DNA of 64,000 nt, from contig NZ_CP107780.1 of NCBI RefSeq assembly GCF_036345175.1, positions 7,006,001 to 7,070,000 of the forward strand, in the 5' to 3' direction. Shown one piece after another: positions 52,055 through 60,837 of this stretch. Position numbers and translations under genes: made by a program. Position 1 is the first letter of the stretch. The number at the start of each line of letters is the position of its first letter. The notes under the pieces are model-generated. The model was not told where the DNA came from. It searched no databases and saw only the letters and a list, made by a program, of their open reading frames with translations. The DNA is from Streptomyces sp. NBC_00576. GTDB lineage: Bacteria > Actinomycetota > Actinomycetes > Streptomycetales > Streptomycetaceae.

Positions 52055-54045
52055 GAAGCCCTCACCGCCTCGACCTTGATGCCGATCTCGGTCATGGTGT
52101 CCGGTGCCGGACGCACGAGCGCACGCCAGACGGCCTCGCCGCCCTCGATCACACACGCCTCTGAGGAGTGCACAAGTCCGTTGCCGTCCTCCCAACCGAG
52201 AAGCACAGGCATGCTCGCCCCGATCGGCGGATCGGTCTCGCGTCCACTCGAACCGGGAAGTGTGACGGCGAGATCGATCCGTACCCGTTGGGTTCCGAGG
52301 ACCGGCAGTCGGAACTCCTGGACGAGCACAGAAACGTCGTCGTGATCGTCGAAGTAGGGATCGCCGACGTACTGCACGCGCGGACGACGTCGTGGCATGT
52401 CGGTTTCGCTGTGCTTCGGCACACCATCGAACGACTGCCGGTCGGTGTCGAAGCCGCCTGAACCGACCGCATCACCGGCTGAGGGCTGTTCCTTACCGGG
52501 CGCTGCCTTCGGAACGGGAAGGGCCGAGGCCGAAGGGACGGTGTCCTCCTCCAGTTCCTCCGACCGCGAGGCGCGTGTGAACGTGCTGCCGGGCTTCGTG
52601 TACGCGGTGGCTCCGCCGATTCCCCACGCGCCACCCACCAAGCCCGAGAACATTGAACTGGCCGCTCCCAGAGCGACATTGCTGGCTCCGGGGCGGGCGA
52701 TTCCGCCGAGGGAGAGCAGACTGTCCAGCGCCTCGTTGATGCGGCTGAAGGTCGTCTGCACGTAGGTGCTCTCGGGTCTTTCGAGAGACTGAGGGTTCCA
52801 GGCGTCGTGCGTGGGTGGTTCGGCCTTGGCATAGATTTCGTCCATGCTCACGTCGGCCCGGAAGACTCCGGCATACCCTTGGTTCTCGCTCGGAGGCTTT
52901 GGACCCGGCCGGTAGGTGACGACGAGCTCTGCCGGGCGCATGAGACACACGTGGTGGACCAGGTTTTCAATGTCGAGCATTCGAGACGCGCGCGTCGGTT
53001 CCAGCGGCGGCATGATCCGCTTGACCAGTCCGAGGCGTCCCAGATGTCGTCTGGGCCTCCTGCACTCCAGATCGGTGCCGGCCGAGCCGGTCATCTGCTC
53101 GTAGGCCGAGACGAACATGTTCAGTGGCCGGGTCTCCTGCGGATCGGGCACGGGGTGTTCGATGCCGTCGCAGGCGACGGAAAAACGCATGGCAGGTGGC
53201 TTGTTGCCCACGGAGATCATCTTTGGCCACAGATGCCAGGTGATGGTCTCAGCCAGGTAATCGGCTGCTTCGTTCGGCGCGAGGTCGTCAAGGTTGGGGT
53301 CGATGACAACAACGGCCGTGCCGGTCTCGTCGGGACCGAAGGGTCTCAGACCCAGGCGCTGTGCAGTCGCCTCCGCCTGTTGGCCGATCAGAGGTTCGAC
53401 TACCTCTCCAGAGGTATCGCCCCACCAGTGTCGACCGGTGTAACGGCGGTCTCCCTGCGGCTCGGTGGCTTTGTAACTCCTCCAGAGGGTGCAGCCTATG
53501 AGCCGGGTTTCGAGGCCGCCCAGTGCGGTTCGGCAGCGCGAGTGCACGAGGACAGTGCCGGGCTTGGAGAGCAGATAGAAGATGCCCTTGCCGAAGCCGT
53601 AGGTGCCACCACCCAGTGCAACGTCTCGCGGTTCGCCGATGTTGCGGATGAAAGAGACGAAGTCACGGTCGGTTCCCGTGGCATCGTCTGCGCGGGTGGG
53701 GCCTCCGAGTCCGCGAGTGCCTCGGTCGGAGACGGCCAGGAACCGGATCGGACCACGCCGGAGGGTATCGCGCAGTGGGAAATTCTCCGCGCTGTCGGGT
53801 GCCCCGTGGAGCAGCAGCTCTCGCCAAGCGCCCGAGTGGGCGGGACCGACTGTTCGCATGTCGATGCGGAAGTCGACGGGAACGGATGAGGAGGGGAGGC
53901 GGGCGTCCCAGCTGTTCTGGGCGGACTCGCGGACCAGGATGGTGAAAAGGTCGAGCTCAGGCCGGCCGAGCTGGTTGCGGATGCCCTCGGCGGCGCTCGC
54001 GCCTTCCGGGGGATAGGGCTGGGCAAACCAGCTGGGCAACGTCAC
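52051..54045 (-). CDS. GHKL (MutL/MORC-like) ATPase of a restriction-modification operon
   Basis: A 664-residue protein. The N-terminal GHKL ATPase has its N-box in LVRESAQNSWDAR near 33-45, the Mg/ATP box SDRGTRGLGG near 107, and the glycine lid GGGTYGFGKGIFYLLS near 143. Residues ~200-420 are the transducer-like middle domain; the C-terminal ~200 include a Ser/Pro-rich linker and a beta-rich end. MutL/MORC-type ATPases in operons with Z1 helicase, C5 methyltransferase and Vsr were described by Iyer, Abhiman and Aravind. The GTG start overlaps the DUF4420 stop (GTGA). Likely an ATP-gated clamp coupling DNA recognition to cleavage. Confidence 0.82.
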   Translation of the reverse strand: MTLPSWFAQPYPPEGASAAEGIRNQLGRPELDLFTILVRESAQNSWDARLPSSSVPVDFRIDMRTVGPAHSGAWRELLLHGAPDSAENFPLRDTLRRGPIRFLAVSDRGTRGLGGPTRADDATGTDRDFVSFIRNIGEPRDVALGGGTYGFGKGIFYLLSKPGTVLVHSRCRTALGGLETRLIGCTLWRSYKATEPQGDRRYTGRHWWGDTSGEVVEPLIGQQAEATAQRLGLRPFGPDETGTAVVVIDPNLDDLAPNEAADYLAETITWHLWPKMISVGNKPPAMRFSVACDGIEHPVPDPQETRPLNMFVSAYEQMTGSAGTDLECRRPRRHLGRLGLVKRIMPPLEPTRASRMLDIENLVHHVCLMRPAELVVTYRPGPKPPSENQGYAGVFRADVSMDEIYAKAEPPTHDAWNPQSLERPESTYVQTTFSRINEALDSLLSLGGIARPGASNVALGAASSMFSGLVGGAWGIGGATAYTKPGSTFTRASRSEELEEDTVPSASALPVPKAAPGKEQPSAGDAVGSGGFDTDRQSFDGVPKHSETDMPRRRPRVQYVGDPYFDDHDDVSVLVQEFRLPVLGTQRVRIDLAVTLPGSSGRETDPPIGASMPVLLGWEDGNGLVHSSEACVIEGGEAVWRALVRPAPDTMTEIGIKVEAVRAS

Positions 54046-55067
54046 ACGGACTCCTGGATCAAGCAGTCGATCACCCGGGACATCTGGTCGGGTTCCATGG
54101 GTGCCGGAGTCTCACCGGACAGGTCGATGGTGTACTCCACGTCCAGTACCGAAATCGGTACGCCTGCCGCGGCGAGCGCTCGGCCCGTCAACCCGGGGAA
54201 GCCGGGGCCCACGGAATACCACTGCTCCTCGCTGATCACGAAACGTATGTTGTGGTAGCGGTCGGCGTCCACAGGGCGATAGCCGGCCTGCGCGAGAAGT
54301 TCGAGCAGAGCCCCCTCGTCGTCACACAGTCGAAGTGTGCGGTCCACCAGTTCCACCACCGCAGTGCCGGAACCATTCATCGTGGTGCGTTGCAGACGGA
54401 ACCAGACCAGGCAGAGATCACCGCCAACCGGTGCTTCGAGTTGGTCGAGCCCGTGGATCTGTGGTCTGCGGCCTTCAGAGGCGGTGCTTGCCTTCACCTC
54501 GACGGCAGTGACGCCGGTCGAGAAGTCGTGGCAGTGTCCCTCGGGACCGCGCCAGAGGCGGTGCGCGCTCGAATCCTTCTCAAGCAGGCGGTTGAGTAAC
54601 GTCAACTCGCCGAACAATCCAGCGAGTTGCTCGGGCCCAAGGGGAGCCTCCTCTGTTCGAAAGAGTGCTCTCCAACGGTCGAGCACTCGATAGAGCGCCT
54701 TCACCGGATTCTCGGGCAGTTCCTTCGAGGCCTCCAGCACGTCCACGCACAGTTCCGTGAACAGATCACGGAGGTCATCACGCAGGCAGGCGAGGTCGGC
54801 ATAGGTCTGGTAGGTGTCCTCGTCCTCCAGCGCTCGCTTGCGCAGCTGGAGTACCGGTCCGTCCAAGCCGGGACGGATCTTTCGGTGTGAGTGGACCGGA
54901 ACCAGGAGATGGCGGTGTCCTCCATGGTCCACGCCGACTGCCAAGGGTCCGTGATCGCCGGTGACCGGCAAGTGGGAGACCCGCAGGCGACGTTCACCCG
55001 TGGTCTGCTCGGCTTCCAGCGCCGTCCAGCGTTTCTCGACGAGTCCGTGGAGAGTGTCGTCGTTCAT
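54042..55067 (-). CDS. PD-(D/E)XK motif protein (DUF4420), probable nuclease
   Basis: A 341-residue protein. The nuclease core is HDFSTGVTAVEVKASTASEG near 180-200, giving Asp...Glu-x-Lys, followed by the conserved HGLDQLE segment. The DUF4420 family is nearly always next to Z1 helicases. The ATG at 55067 overlaps the Z1 stop (ATGA); longer in-frame starts inside the Z1 gene are not needed. It is expected to be the cleaving subunit of this restriction system. Confidence 0.85.
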   Translation of the reverse strand: MNDDTLHGLVEKRWTALEAEQTTGERRLRVSHLPVTGDHGPLAVGVDHGGHRHLLVPVHSHRKIRPGLDGPVLQLRKRALEDEDTYQTYADLACLRDDLRDLFTELCVDVLEASKELPENPVKALYRVLDRWRALFRTEEAPLGPEQLAGLFGELTLLNRLLEKDSSAHRLWRGPEGHCHDFSTGVTAVEVKASTASEGRRPQIHGLDQLEAPVGGDLCLVWFRLQRTTMNGSGTAVVELVDRTLRLCDDEGALLELLAQAGYRPVDADRYHNIRFVISEEQWYSVGPGFPGLTGRALAAAGVPISVLDVEYTIDLSGETPAPMEPDQMSRVIDCLIQESV

Positions 55068-57703
55068 GCGTCCTCGCTGACGAGGAGGCTGTAGTCCTCC
55101 TCCTCGATCCGTACCTTGGACAGGTTCGCGGAGATGTACTTCTCGACCGCACTGTCCTTGTCCCAAGGTTCGGGGAAGACCAACCCGACGCCGATCACAT
55201 GCTCCTCGGCGTTCAAGGGCGCACGTGCTGTCTTTGTGGGGTCCGGTTCGGAGACCCTGTCGATCGGATACAGAACGAGGAGACCGGTGTCCGGAAGCTC
55301 GACGCGGCGCCTGTCCATGATTCCCTTCTCGTTCAACTTCGACGTGCCCTCGGCCAGGTCCACCGCCGCGTCGCGACGGCTCATCAGGGTCTTGATGTCG
55401 GCGAAGTCAGGGTCGGCGTTGCTGACCGCGAGTCGGGCACGGTTGTTGCGCCCGACAGTCACACCGGGGGCAAAAGTGAAGCCGTCGCCCTTCGGGTTGC
55501 CGACGACCGCGATGTTCCAGCGGCGCAGTGACCCGGCCGCGGCGACTCGCTTCCGGATGTAGGCAGTGATCAAGTCCGCGTCGTTCTCAGGGGATTTCTC
55601 ATGGAACTTGTACGCCGACAGGAAACCGATCACGAGGTCATGAGGAACGTTGCGAAAGATGTAGCGGCCGTCCGTGGGGCGCCGTTCCACTTTGGCCGCA
55701 CTCGCGGCGGAGGCTGCGACCAGACGACGTGCCGCGTCGATGTTCCCGGCCAACCAGTCGGCGTTGGTGTGGAAGTAGTGGGTCTGGACCCGCTTGCCGC
55801 CGTAGGACGAAGCTGCCGTGACGGCGTCACGCATCTTGGCGGCTGCGGTCACGCGCAGGGAGGGATGAGTGCGCAGGCGGACGGCGAACGTGAGAGGAGT
55901 TTCGTCTTCTGTCATATAGGTGTCGATGTCCCGGCGCATCTCGGTCTCGACCGTGGCCAGGTGCCGGAACCACTCGGCCAACTCGTCCGTCATCCAGATC
56001 CGGGGCAGATCGGCGTAGCCGTTCCGGAAGCCGAACCAACGTCCCATCTGGAGCAGGGTGTCGTACGCCGAGACGGCGCGGACGAAGTAGCTGACCGACA
56101 GTCCTTCCAGGGTCAGGCCCCGCGAAAGCGTGTTACCACCCACGGCGATGGCTACGACCGGACCGTTCTCGTAGTCGAGGCGGTCCTCACTGCTGGAGTT
56201 GTCCATGATGATGCGGCAGCTGTCCAGGACTCCGCGCAGTTCGGGCAGCAACTGCTCGAACGGCACCTTCTCCTCGCCGAAGTCCTCGGCCCGGACGCGC
56301 TGGGTCTCCCCAGCCCAGAGATCCCGCAGTCGAGTGAGGAAGTCAGCGTCCCTCAGGGATAGCGCTGCCTGCTCACGCAGACGTGTGAGTGGTCTCTTGA
56401 AGCTGTTGTGCACCGCGGTATTGACGCTGGTGTGGACCAGCATCGTGCTGTGCTCATTGCCCGTGCCCCGCACCCGGCGGGCGGCCGTGACGAGCCAGAA
56501 GTACTCAACCGCGCTCCGCAAGGTGTCGGTGATGACGGGCTCGAAACCCTCGACGTCAGCCCGGGTCTCCGGGCGCACGTACGGCACATCCTCGTCGGGG
56601 ATCGAGCGGATCATGTCGTAGCCGTCGTCGACCTGTTCCGGGTCCTCACCGTCGAGCGCGTAGCGTCCGAAAAGGACCTCCGTGCCGAAGTGACCTTGGG
56701 GCTTTGGAAGGTTGACGACGAAGTCCTTGGGATACAGGTCCTCGGCACTCGGGTCGATCAACAGATTGGCGAAAGGCGAGGCTGTGTAGCCGACGTAGGC
56801 GGACCTCGGTAGACAGCCCATGATGTCCAGGATCAGCGGGTTGATCGACGATGTGGCCACGGTGGCCTGGTCGGCCTCGTCGTCGATGATCAGAGCCGGA
56901 CAGTCCTGGAGATAGTCCGACGCCTTTTCGAGCCATCGGGCGAGCTTGCGCAGAACTGCCGCATTCTTCTTCACCACGCACAGCACACGCGTCTTGTTGC
57001 TTCCCCCGAAGTACGAGGCAGGGTTCTCCTGCGGGGTGAAGTCCTTGTCCAACCCGGTCAGCTGGGACCACATCGAGGGATTCGGCTCCACCAGCTGCTG
57101 AACCAGTCGGGCCTGGGTCTGCCGGCGGAGGCCGTTGTGGATGCCGGCAAGGACGATGAACAACTTGTAGCCGCGGTCGGCGGCCTTGGCCATGACCGAG
57201 GTGAAGTTGGTCGTCTTACCGGACTGAACATATCCAACGACGAGGCCGCGTGTGGAGAACGCTTTCTCCTTGGGGTGGTTCAGCAGTGAGACGACGCGGG
57301 TGGAGGAGTCGTCCAGGGCTCTGATCGCGGGTTCTCGGGGCCAACCGTCCTTGCCGAGGAGGTCCACGATGGCGGGCCAGCACTTGTCCTTGGCTTGCGG
57401 GCCCGTGTACCAGGTGTCGCGGTTGCCCAGGACCACCGCGTGCGGCTCTTCGAGTTCCTTGATACGGACGGTCTGCTGCTCGTGGCGCTCGCGGATCCGC
57501 TGGACAACGTCCGGATGGATCCCGAACTGTTCCAGCCGCTTGACGGATTCCGAGGGAGGAAACGAGTCCAAGAGTGCCTTGAACGTCTCATACATGTCGT
57601 CGAATTCATCGGTCATGGGAGTCGACCGTTCCCCGCTCTCGTTCGCTGAGCCGTTCGCACCCCGGAGTACTTCTGCCATCGAGGATCGCTTCATGGATGG
57701 CAC
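55064..57703 (-). CDS. Z1-domain SF2 helicase/ATPase
   Basis: An 879-residue Z1-family protein. Walker A is VVGYVQSGKTTNFTSVMAKA near 152-171; Walker B is LIIDDEADQATV near 268; GYTASPFANLLID (motif III) is near 302; GGNTLSRGLTLEG near 520 and LLQMGRWFGFR near 548 are motifs V-VI with the arginine finger. Z1 proteins are the motor of ATP-dependent restriction operons. The longest start (GTG 57703) is given; ATG at 57616 is an alternative, and neither has a clear ribosome site. Everything downstream through the variant methyltransferase is translationally coupled. Confidence 0.88.
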   Translation of the reverse strand: MPSMKRSSMAEVLRGANGSANESGERSTPMTDEFDDMYETFKALLDSFPPSESVKRLEQFGIHPDVVQRIRERHEQQTVRIKELEEPHAVVLGNRDTWYTGPQAKDKCWPAIVDLLGKDGWPREPAIRALDDSSTRVVSLLNHPKEKAFSTRGLVVGYVQSGKTTNFTSVMAKAADRGYKLFIVLAGIHNGLRRQTQARLVQQLVEPNPSMWSQLTGLDKDFTPQENPASYFGGSNKTRVLCVVKKNAAVLRKLARWLEKASDYLQDCPALIIDDEADQATVATSSINPLILDIMGCLPRSAYVGYTASPFANLLIDPSAEDLYPKDFVVNLPKPQGHFGTEVLFGRYALDGEDPEQVDDGYDMIRSIPDEDVPYVRPETRADVEGFEPVITDTLRSAVEYFWLVTAARRVRGTGNEHSTMLVHTSVNTAVHNSFKRPLTRLREQAALSLRDADFLTRLRDLWAGETQRVRAEDFGEEKVPFEQLLPELRGVLDSCRIIMDNSSSEDRLDYENGPVVAIAVGGNTLSRGLTLEGLSVSYFVRAVSAYDTLLQMGRWFGFRNGYADLPRIWMTDELAEWFRHLATVETEMRRDIDTYMTEDETPLTFAVRLRTHPSLRVTAAAKMRDAVTAASSYGGKRVQTHYFHTNADWLAGNIDAARRLVAASAASAAKVERRPTDGRYIFRNVPHDLVIGFLSAYKFHEKSPENDADLITAYIRKRVAAAGSLRRWNIAVVGNPKGDGFTFAPGVTVGRNNRARLAVSNADPDFADIKTLMSRRDAAVDLAEGTSKLNEKGIMDRRRVELPDTGLLVLYPIDRVSEPDPTKTARAPLNAEEHVIGVGLVFPEPWDKDSAVEKYISANLSKVRIEEEDYSLLVSEDA

Positions 57704-57890
57704 AGCACTGAGAGGTGCTCATCGGCCCGTCACCTTCGTACAGGACCTACACACTATTGGGTGAGTTGGGTGCGGATAAGGGAAAGCGGCGCCCCCGATC
57801 GATTTTCACGCCGGCGATTGCGAACTCCCGGTGGAGCGCCCGCCGATGCCTGCCCGCCATGGAGGACGAGTCGGGGCCGAGAGGTTTGAT

Positions 57891-58325
57891 TCAGGGACCA
57901 CCCAGCGTTTGACGCTTGGAAGCCACGGCCACAGCGATCTGGCGCACGACATCCTCGGCGGACTCGTGTTCCCAGAACCTCAAGACAGTCCAGCCCGCAG
58001 AACGCAGGAGCTCGGTCGTCTCACGATCACGTGCCATGTTCTTGTCGAGTTTGGCGCGCCACCAGTCCGCATTCGCCTTCGGCTGGGTTGCATGCTGGGG
58101 GCAGCCGTGCCAGAAACAGCCGTCCATGAAGATGGCGACCTTGGTCTTGCCGAAGACGATGTCGATCGTCCGCTGTGCCGCGCCGGGCACGGGAACGTTC
58201 ACTCGGTAACGCATCCCCGCAGAGTGCAGGAGTCGCCGTACCGCGACCTCGGGAGCCGTGTCGCGAGAACTCTGTCGGCTCATGCGGGCGGAGACGGAGG
58301 GAGAAGACGGGTCAGGGGCAGGCAC
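57891..58325 (-). CDS. vsr: Very short patch repair (Vsr) endonuclease
   Basis: A 144-residue Vsr-family nuclease. SRDTAPEVAVRRLLHSAGMR is the usual N-terminal recognition region. The catalytic Asp is in RTIDIVFGKTKVAIFMDG. The zinc site is CFWHGCPQH. The C-terminal WTVLRFWEHE is conserved. Vsr nicks at T:G mismatches formed when 5-methylcytosine deaminates, so it protects a genome modified by the neighbouring C5 methyltransferase. Start not certain: GTG at 58325 fits the family's PSSPSVSARMSRQ opening; ATG at 58283 would give 130 residues. It is 187 nt upstream of the Z1 gene, on the same strand. Confidence 0.88.
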   Translation of the reverse strand: MPAPDPSSPSVSARMSRQSSRDTAPEVAVRRLLHSAGMRYRVNVPVPGAAQRTIDIVFGKTKVAIFMDGCFWHGCPQHATQPKANADWWRAKLDKNMARDRETTELLRSAGWTVLRFWEHESAEDVVRQIAVAVASKRQTLGGP

Positions 58326-58677
58326 GGAGGCATTCTGCCGGCGTTTGTGGTCTGGTGGTCCGAATAAGCGATCATTCTTCCCTGGATGTGGAGGCCCTCC
58401 GGGGGGTCTCCACACCCACGTGGTGCGCCGATCGCGTCGAGTGTCGTGGCCGTCGCTCCTGATCGGACAGAGGTGGTCCGCTTGAGCGCATGAGTGCGGA
58501 CGATGGCGGCGGTGAGGTTCACCGCCAGTGCGGCTAGTTCATCCCTCTCCGTCAGTCGCCATTGCTAGGAGGTGAGAGCGCATCGCAGTCCGCCTCACGC
58601 CTCTTATTGATCACGGTTATCTCGGCGAAGAGGTCGGCAGGCAAGCCGTCGCCCCGCCAGACGTACAACCCGCCATC
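58326..58677. other. Intergenic stretch, no supported gene
   Basis: About 350 nt at the right edge of the defence island. No frame is coding-like over a useful length and no repeat or terminator stands out. Confidence 0.4.
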
Positions 58678-59586
58678 TCAGGACCCCGCCCCCACCCCCG
58701 CGCTATCGCGCAAGAACCCCGCAAAAGCCAAGGCGGCCGGGGTAAGCACATGGTCGTTCATGCGGACGAGGAGAATGCGGCGTACCGGGGCCGGGGGTTG
58801 TAGCGGCAGGATGCTGACGCCGCCTCGGATGCCTTCCAGGGCGAGGGTGGGGGCGAGGGCGACGCCGATGCCGGCGGCGACCATGGCCTGGGCCTCCTGG
58901 TAGTCGTGGGCCTCGTAGGCGATCTGCGGCTCGAAACCGGCCGCGTGGCAGCTGCGGGCGAGAGCCTCGGCCACCGGGTGGTTCTCGGCGCGGGTGATCC
59001 AGGGGTCGTTCGCGAAGTCGGCGAGGGCGGCCAAGGGGCGGCCGGCGAGCGGGTGGTCGTTGCTGACGAGGAGCGCCGGGGGGTCGTCGACGAGTGACGT
59101 GACGACGATGTCCTCGCGGTCGATGCGGTTCCAGTCGTAGTCCCACATCAGGGACATCTCGATCTCCCGGTTCTCCAGCAACGCCCACAGGCCAGCGATA
59201 CGGGCGCTGCGCACCGCCAGCCGTACGTCCGGATGCGCTTCGCGGAAGGCGATCACGGCTCGCGGGAGGAGGGAGGCGCCGACGGTGGGGAAGGTGCCGA
59301 CCCGGAGGGTGCCCGCGCGCAGTCCCGCGAAGTCGGCGAGCTCGTTCTCCGCGGCCGTCAGCTCGCGCTCGATCCGCGCCCCGCGTTCGGCCAGGGCGCG
59401 GCCCGCGTCGGTGAGTGTGACCCCCCGCGCATGGCGCTCCAGCAGGGGCTGTCCTGCCTCCGCCTCCAGGCGGCTGACCTGCTGGGACACCGCTGACGGC
59501 GTGTAGTTGAGGGCCCGTGCGGTCGCGGTGACCGAGCCCCGGCGGGCGACCTGGGTGAAGAGCAGGATGCGCCGGACGTCGAGCAT
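58678..59586 (-). CDS. LysR-family transcriptional regulator
   Basis: A 302-residue LTTR. The winged helix is at 1-62 (VARRGSVTATARALNYTPSA, then VSQQVSRLEAE). The periplasmic-binding-like ligand domain runs from ~90 to 300 (LRVGTFPTVGASLLPRAV). The ATG at 59586 has GGAGG 8 nt upstream; the GTG just before it is less likely. It is divergent from the PrpF/symporter operon across 132 nt and is the obvious candidate regulator of it. The effector may be the organic acid imported or isomerised by that operon. Confidence 0.9.
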   Translation of the reverse strand: MLDVRRILLFTQVARRGSVTATARALNYTPSAVSQQVSRLEAEAGQPLLERHARGVTLTDAGRALAERGARIERELTAAENELADFAGLRAGTLRVGTFPTVGASLLPRAVIAFREAHPDVRLAVRSARIAGLWALLENREIEMSLMWDYDWNRIDREDIVVTSLVDDPPALLVSNDHPLAGRPLAALADFANDPWITRAENHPVAEALARSCHAAGFEPQIAYEAHDYQEAQAMVAAGIGVALAPTLALEGIRGGVSILPLQPPAPVRRILLVRMNDHVLTPAALAFAGFLRDSAGVGAGS

Positions 59587-59718
59587 CACGTCACCTCCAG
59601 CGTTAATTTCAACTTAATACCCGTGCAGATTTCCGAGATTGTACTTCACGCTCTCCGCCTCCACTGTGGATCGCATCCCGCACGGAAGTGCCGTCGGGGC
59701 TTCCATGAGGAGTCTGTT

Positions 59719-60837
59719 GTGTTGCGTCTGCAGGGCGAGATGATCCGCGGCGGGACCAGCAAGTGCTGGATCTTCGACCACCACGACGTGGTGGCGACCG
59801 GCGTGGACGCCGACACCCTGTTGCTCGCCGCCTACAACGCCGCCGACCCCCGCCAGATCGACGGCGTCGGCGGTGCCTCCTCGACCACTTCCAAGGCCGC
59901 GATCGTCCGGGCCTCGGCCGAGCCGGGCGTCGACGTCGAGTACGCCTTCGCGCAGGTCGGCATCGGTGACGAGCGCGTGGAGTGGGCCAGCAACTGCGGC
60001 AACTGCGCCACCGCCGTCGCCCTGTACGCCGTACACAACGGCCTGGTGCCGATCACTTCGGAGACCACCAGGGTGCGGATGCGCAACGTCAACACCGGAG
60101 CCCGCCTGACCGGCGCCATCCCCACCCCTGGCCGTACGGCCCCTGACGAGGGCACAGCCGCGGTGCCCGGTACCGCCGCGCTCGGTGTGCCGGTCCTGCT
60201 CGGCTTCGAGGACCCGGCGGGTTCGACCACGGGCCGCGCCCTGCCGACGGGCCGCGCCGTGGACACCCTGACCGGCCCGGCCGGCCGGATCGAGGCGTCT
60301 CTGGTCGACGCCGGAGCCCCGGCCGCGCTGTTCGAGGCCAAGGCGTTCGGCCTCCAGGGCACCGAGTCCCTGACGGAGTTCGCCGCGGCGGTGCCCGCGC
60401 TCACCGTGCTGCGCCGGCAGGCCGCCCTGGCCATGGGGCTGGTCAAGGAGGACGATCCCGTCAGCCACGCCGTGCCGAAGGTCGGCGTCGTCGCCCGCCC
60501 CGCCGCCTACCGCACCACCGACGGCACCCCGGTCGCACCGGACGAGTACGACCTGGCCGTCCGCATGGTCTCCATGCACGCCCCGCACCCGGCGATCGGT
60601 CTCACCTCGGCCGTCGCGCTGGCCACCGCAGCCGCCACCCCCGGCACCCTCGCCCACCGCGTCGCCCGGCAGACCGCCGACGGCACGCTGCGCCTGGGCA
60701 CCCCCGCCGGAGTCATCACCGCCCAAGCCGTACCCGCGGCGGACGGTACGTCCCCCACGGTGCTGTTGCACCGCGCCGCCCGCCGCATCGCCCGAGCCGA
60801 ACTCCTCGTTCCCGTCCTGGAAGGACGCCCCGCATGA
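59719..60837 (+). CDS. PrpF-family isomerase (4-oxalomesaconate tautomerase / methylaconitate isomerase-like)
   Basis: A 372-residue protein of the diaminopimelate-epimerase-like fold. GEMIRGGTSKCWIF at the start is the PrpF signature, and SNCGNCATAVALYAV carries one of the two catalytic cysteines. Family reactions shift double bonds or isomerise unsaturated tricarboxylates (aconitate, methylaconitate, oxalomesaconate). The GTG at 59719 has a GAGGAG site 7 nt upstream. It overlaps the symporter gene by ATGA, which links isomerisation to uptake of a di/tricarboxylate. Which acid cannot be told. Confidence 0.87.
   Translation: MLRLQGEMIRGGTSKCWIFDHHDVVATGVDADTLLLAAYNAADPRQIDGVGGASSTTSKAAIVRASAEPGVDVEYAFAQVGIGDERVEWASNCGNCATAVALYAVHNGLVPITSETTRVRMRNVNTGARLTGAIPTPGRTAPDEGTAAVPGTAALGVPVLLGFEDPAGSTTGRALPTGRAVDTLTGPAGRIEASLVDAGAPAALFEAKAFGLQGTESLTEFAAAVPALTVLRRQAALAMGLVKEDDPVSHAVPKVGVVARPAAYRTTDGTPVAPDEYDLAVRMVSMHAPHPAIGLTSAVALATAAATPGTLAHRVARQTADGTLRLGTPAGVITAQAVPAADGTSPTVLLHRAARRIARAELLVPVLEGRPA

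Noticed and set aside
23328..58325. Integrative element with attachment sites
   Set aside because: No integrase, excisionase, relaxase or tRNA gene and no obvious long flanking direct repeats were seen.
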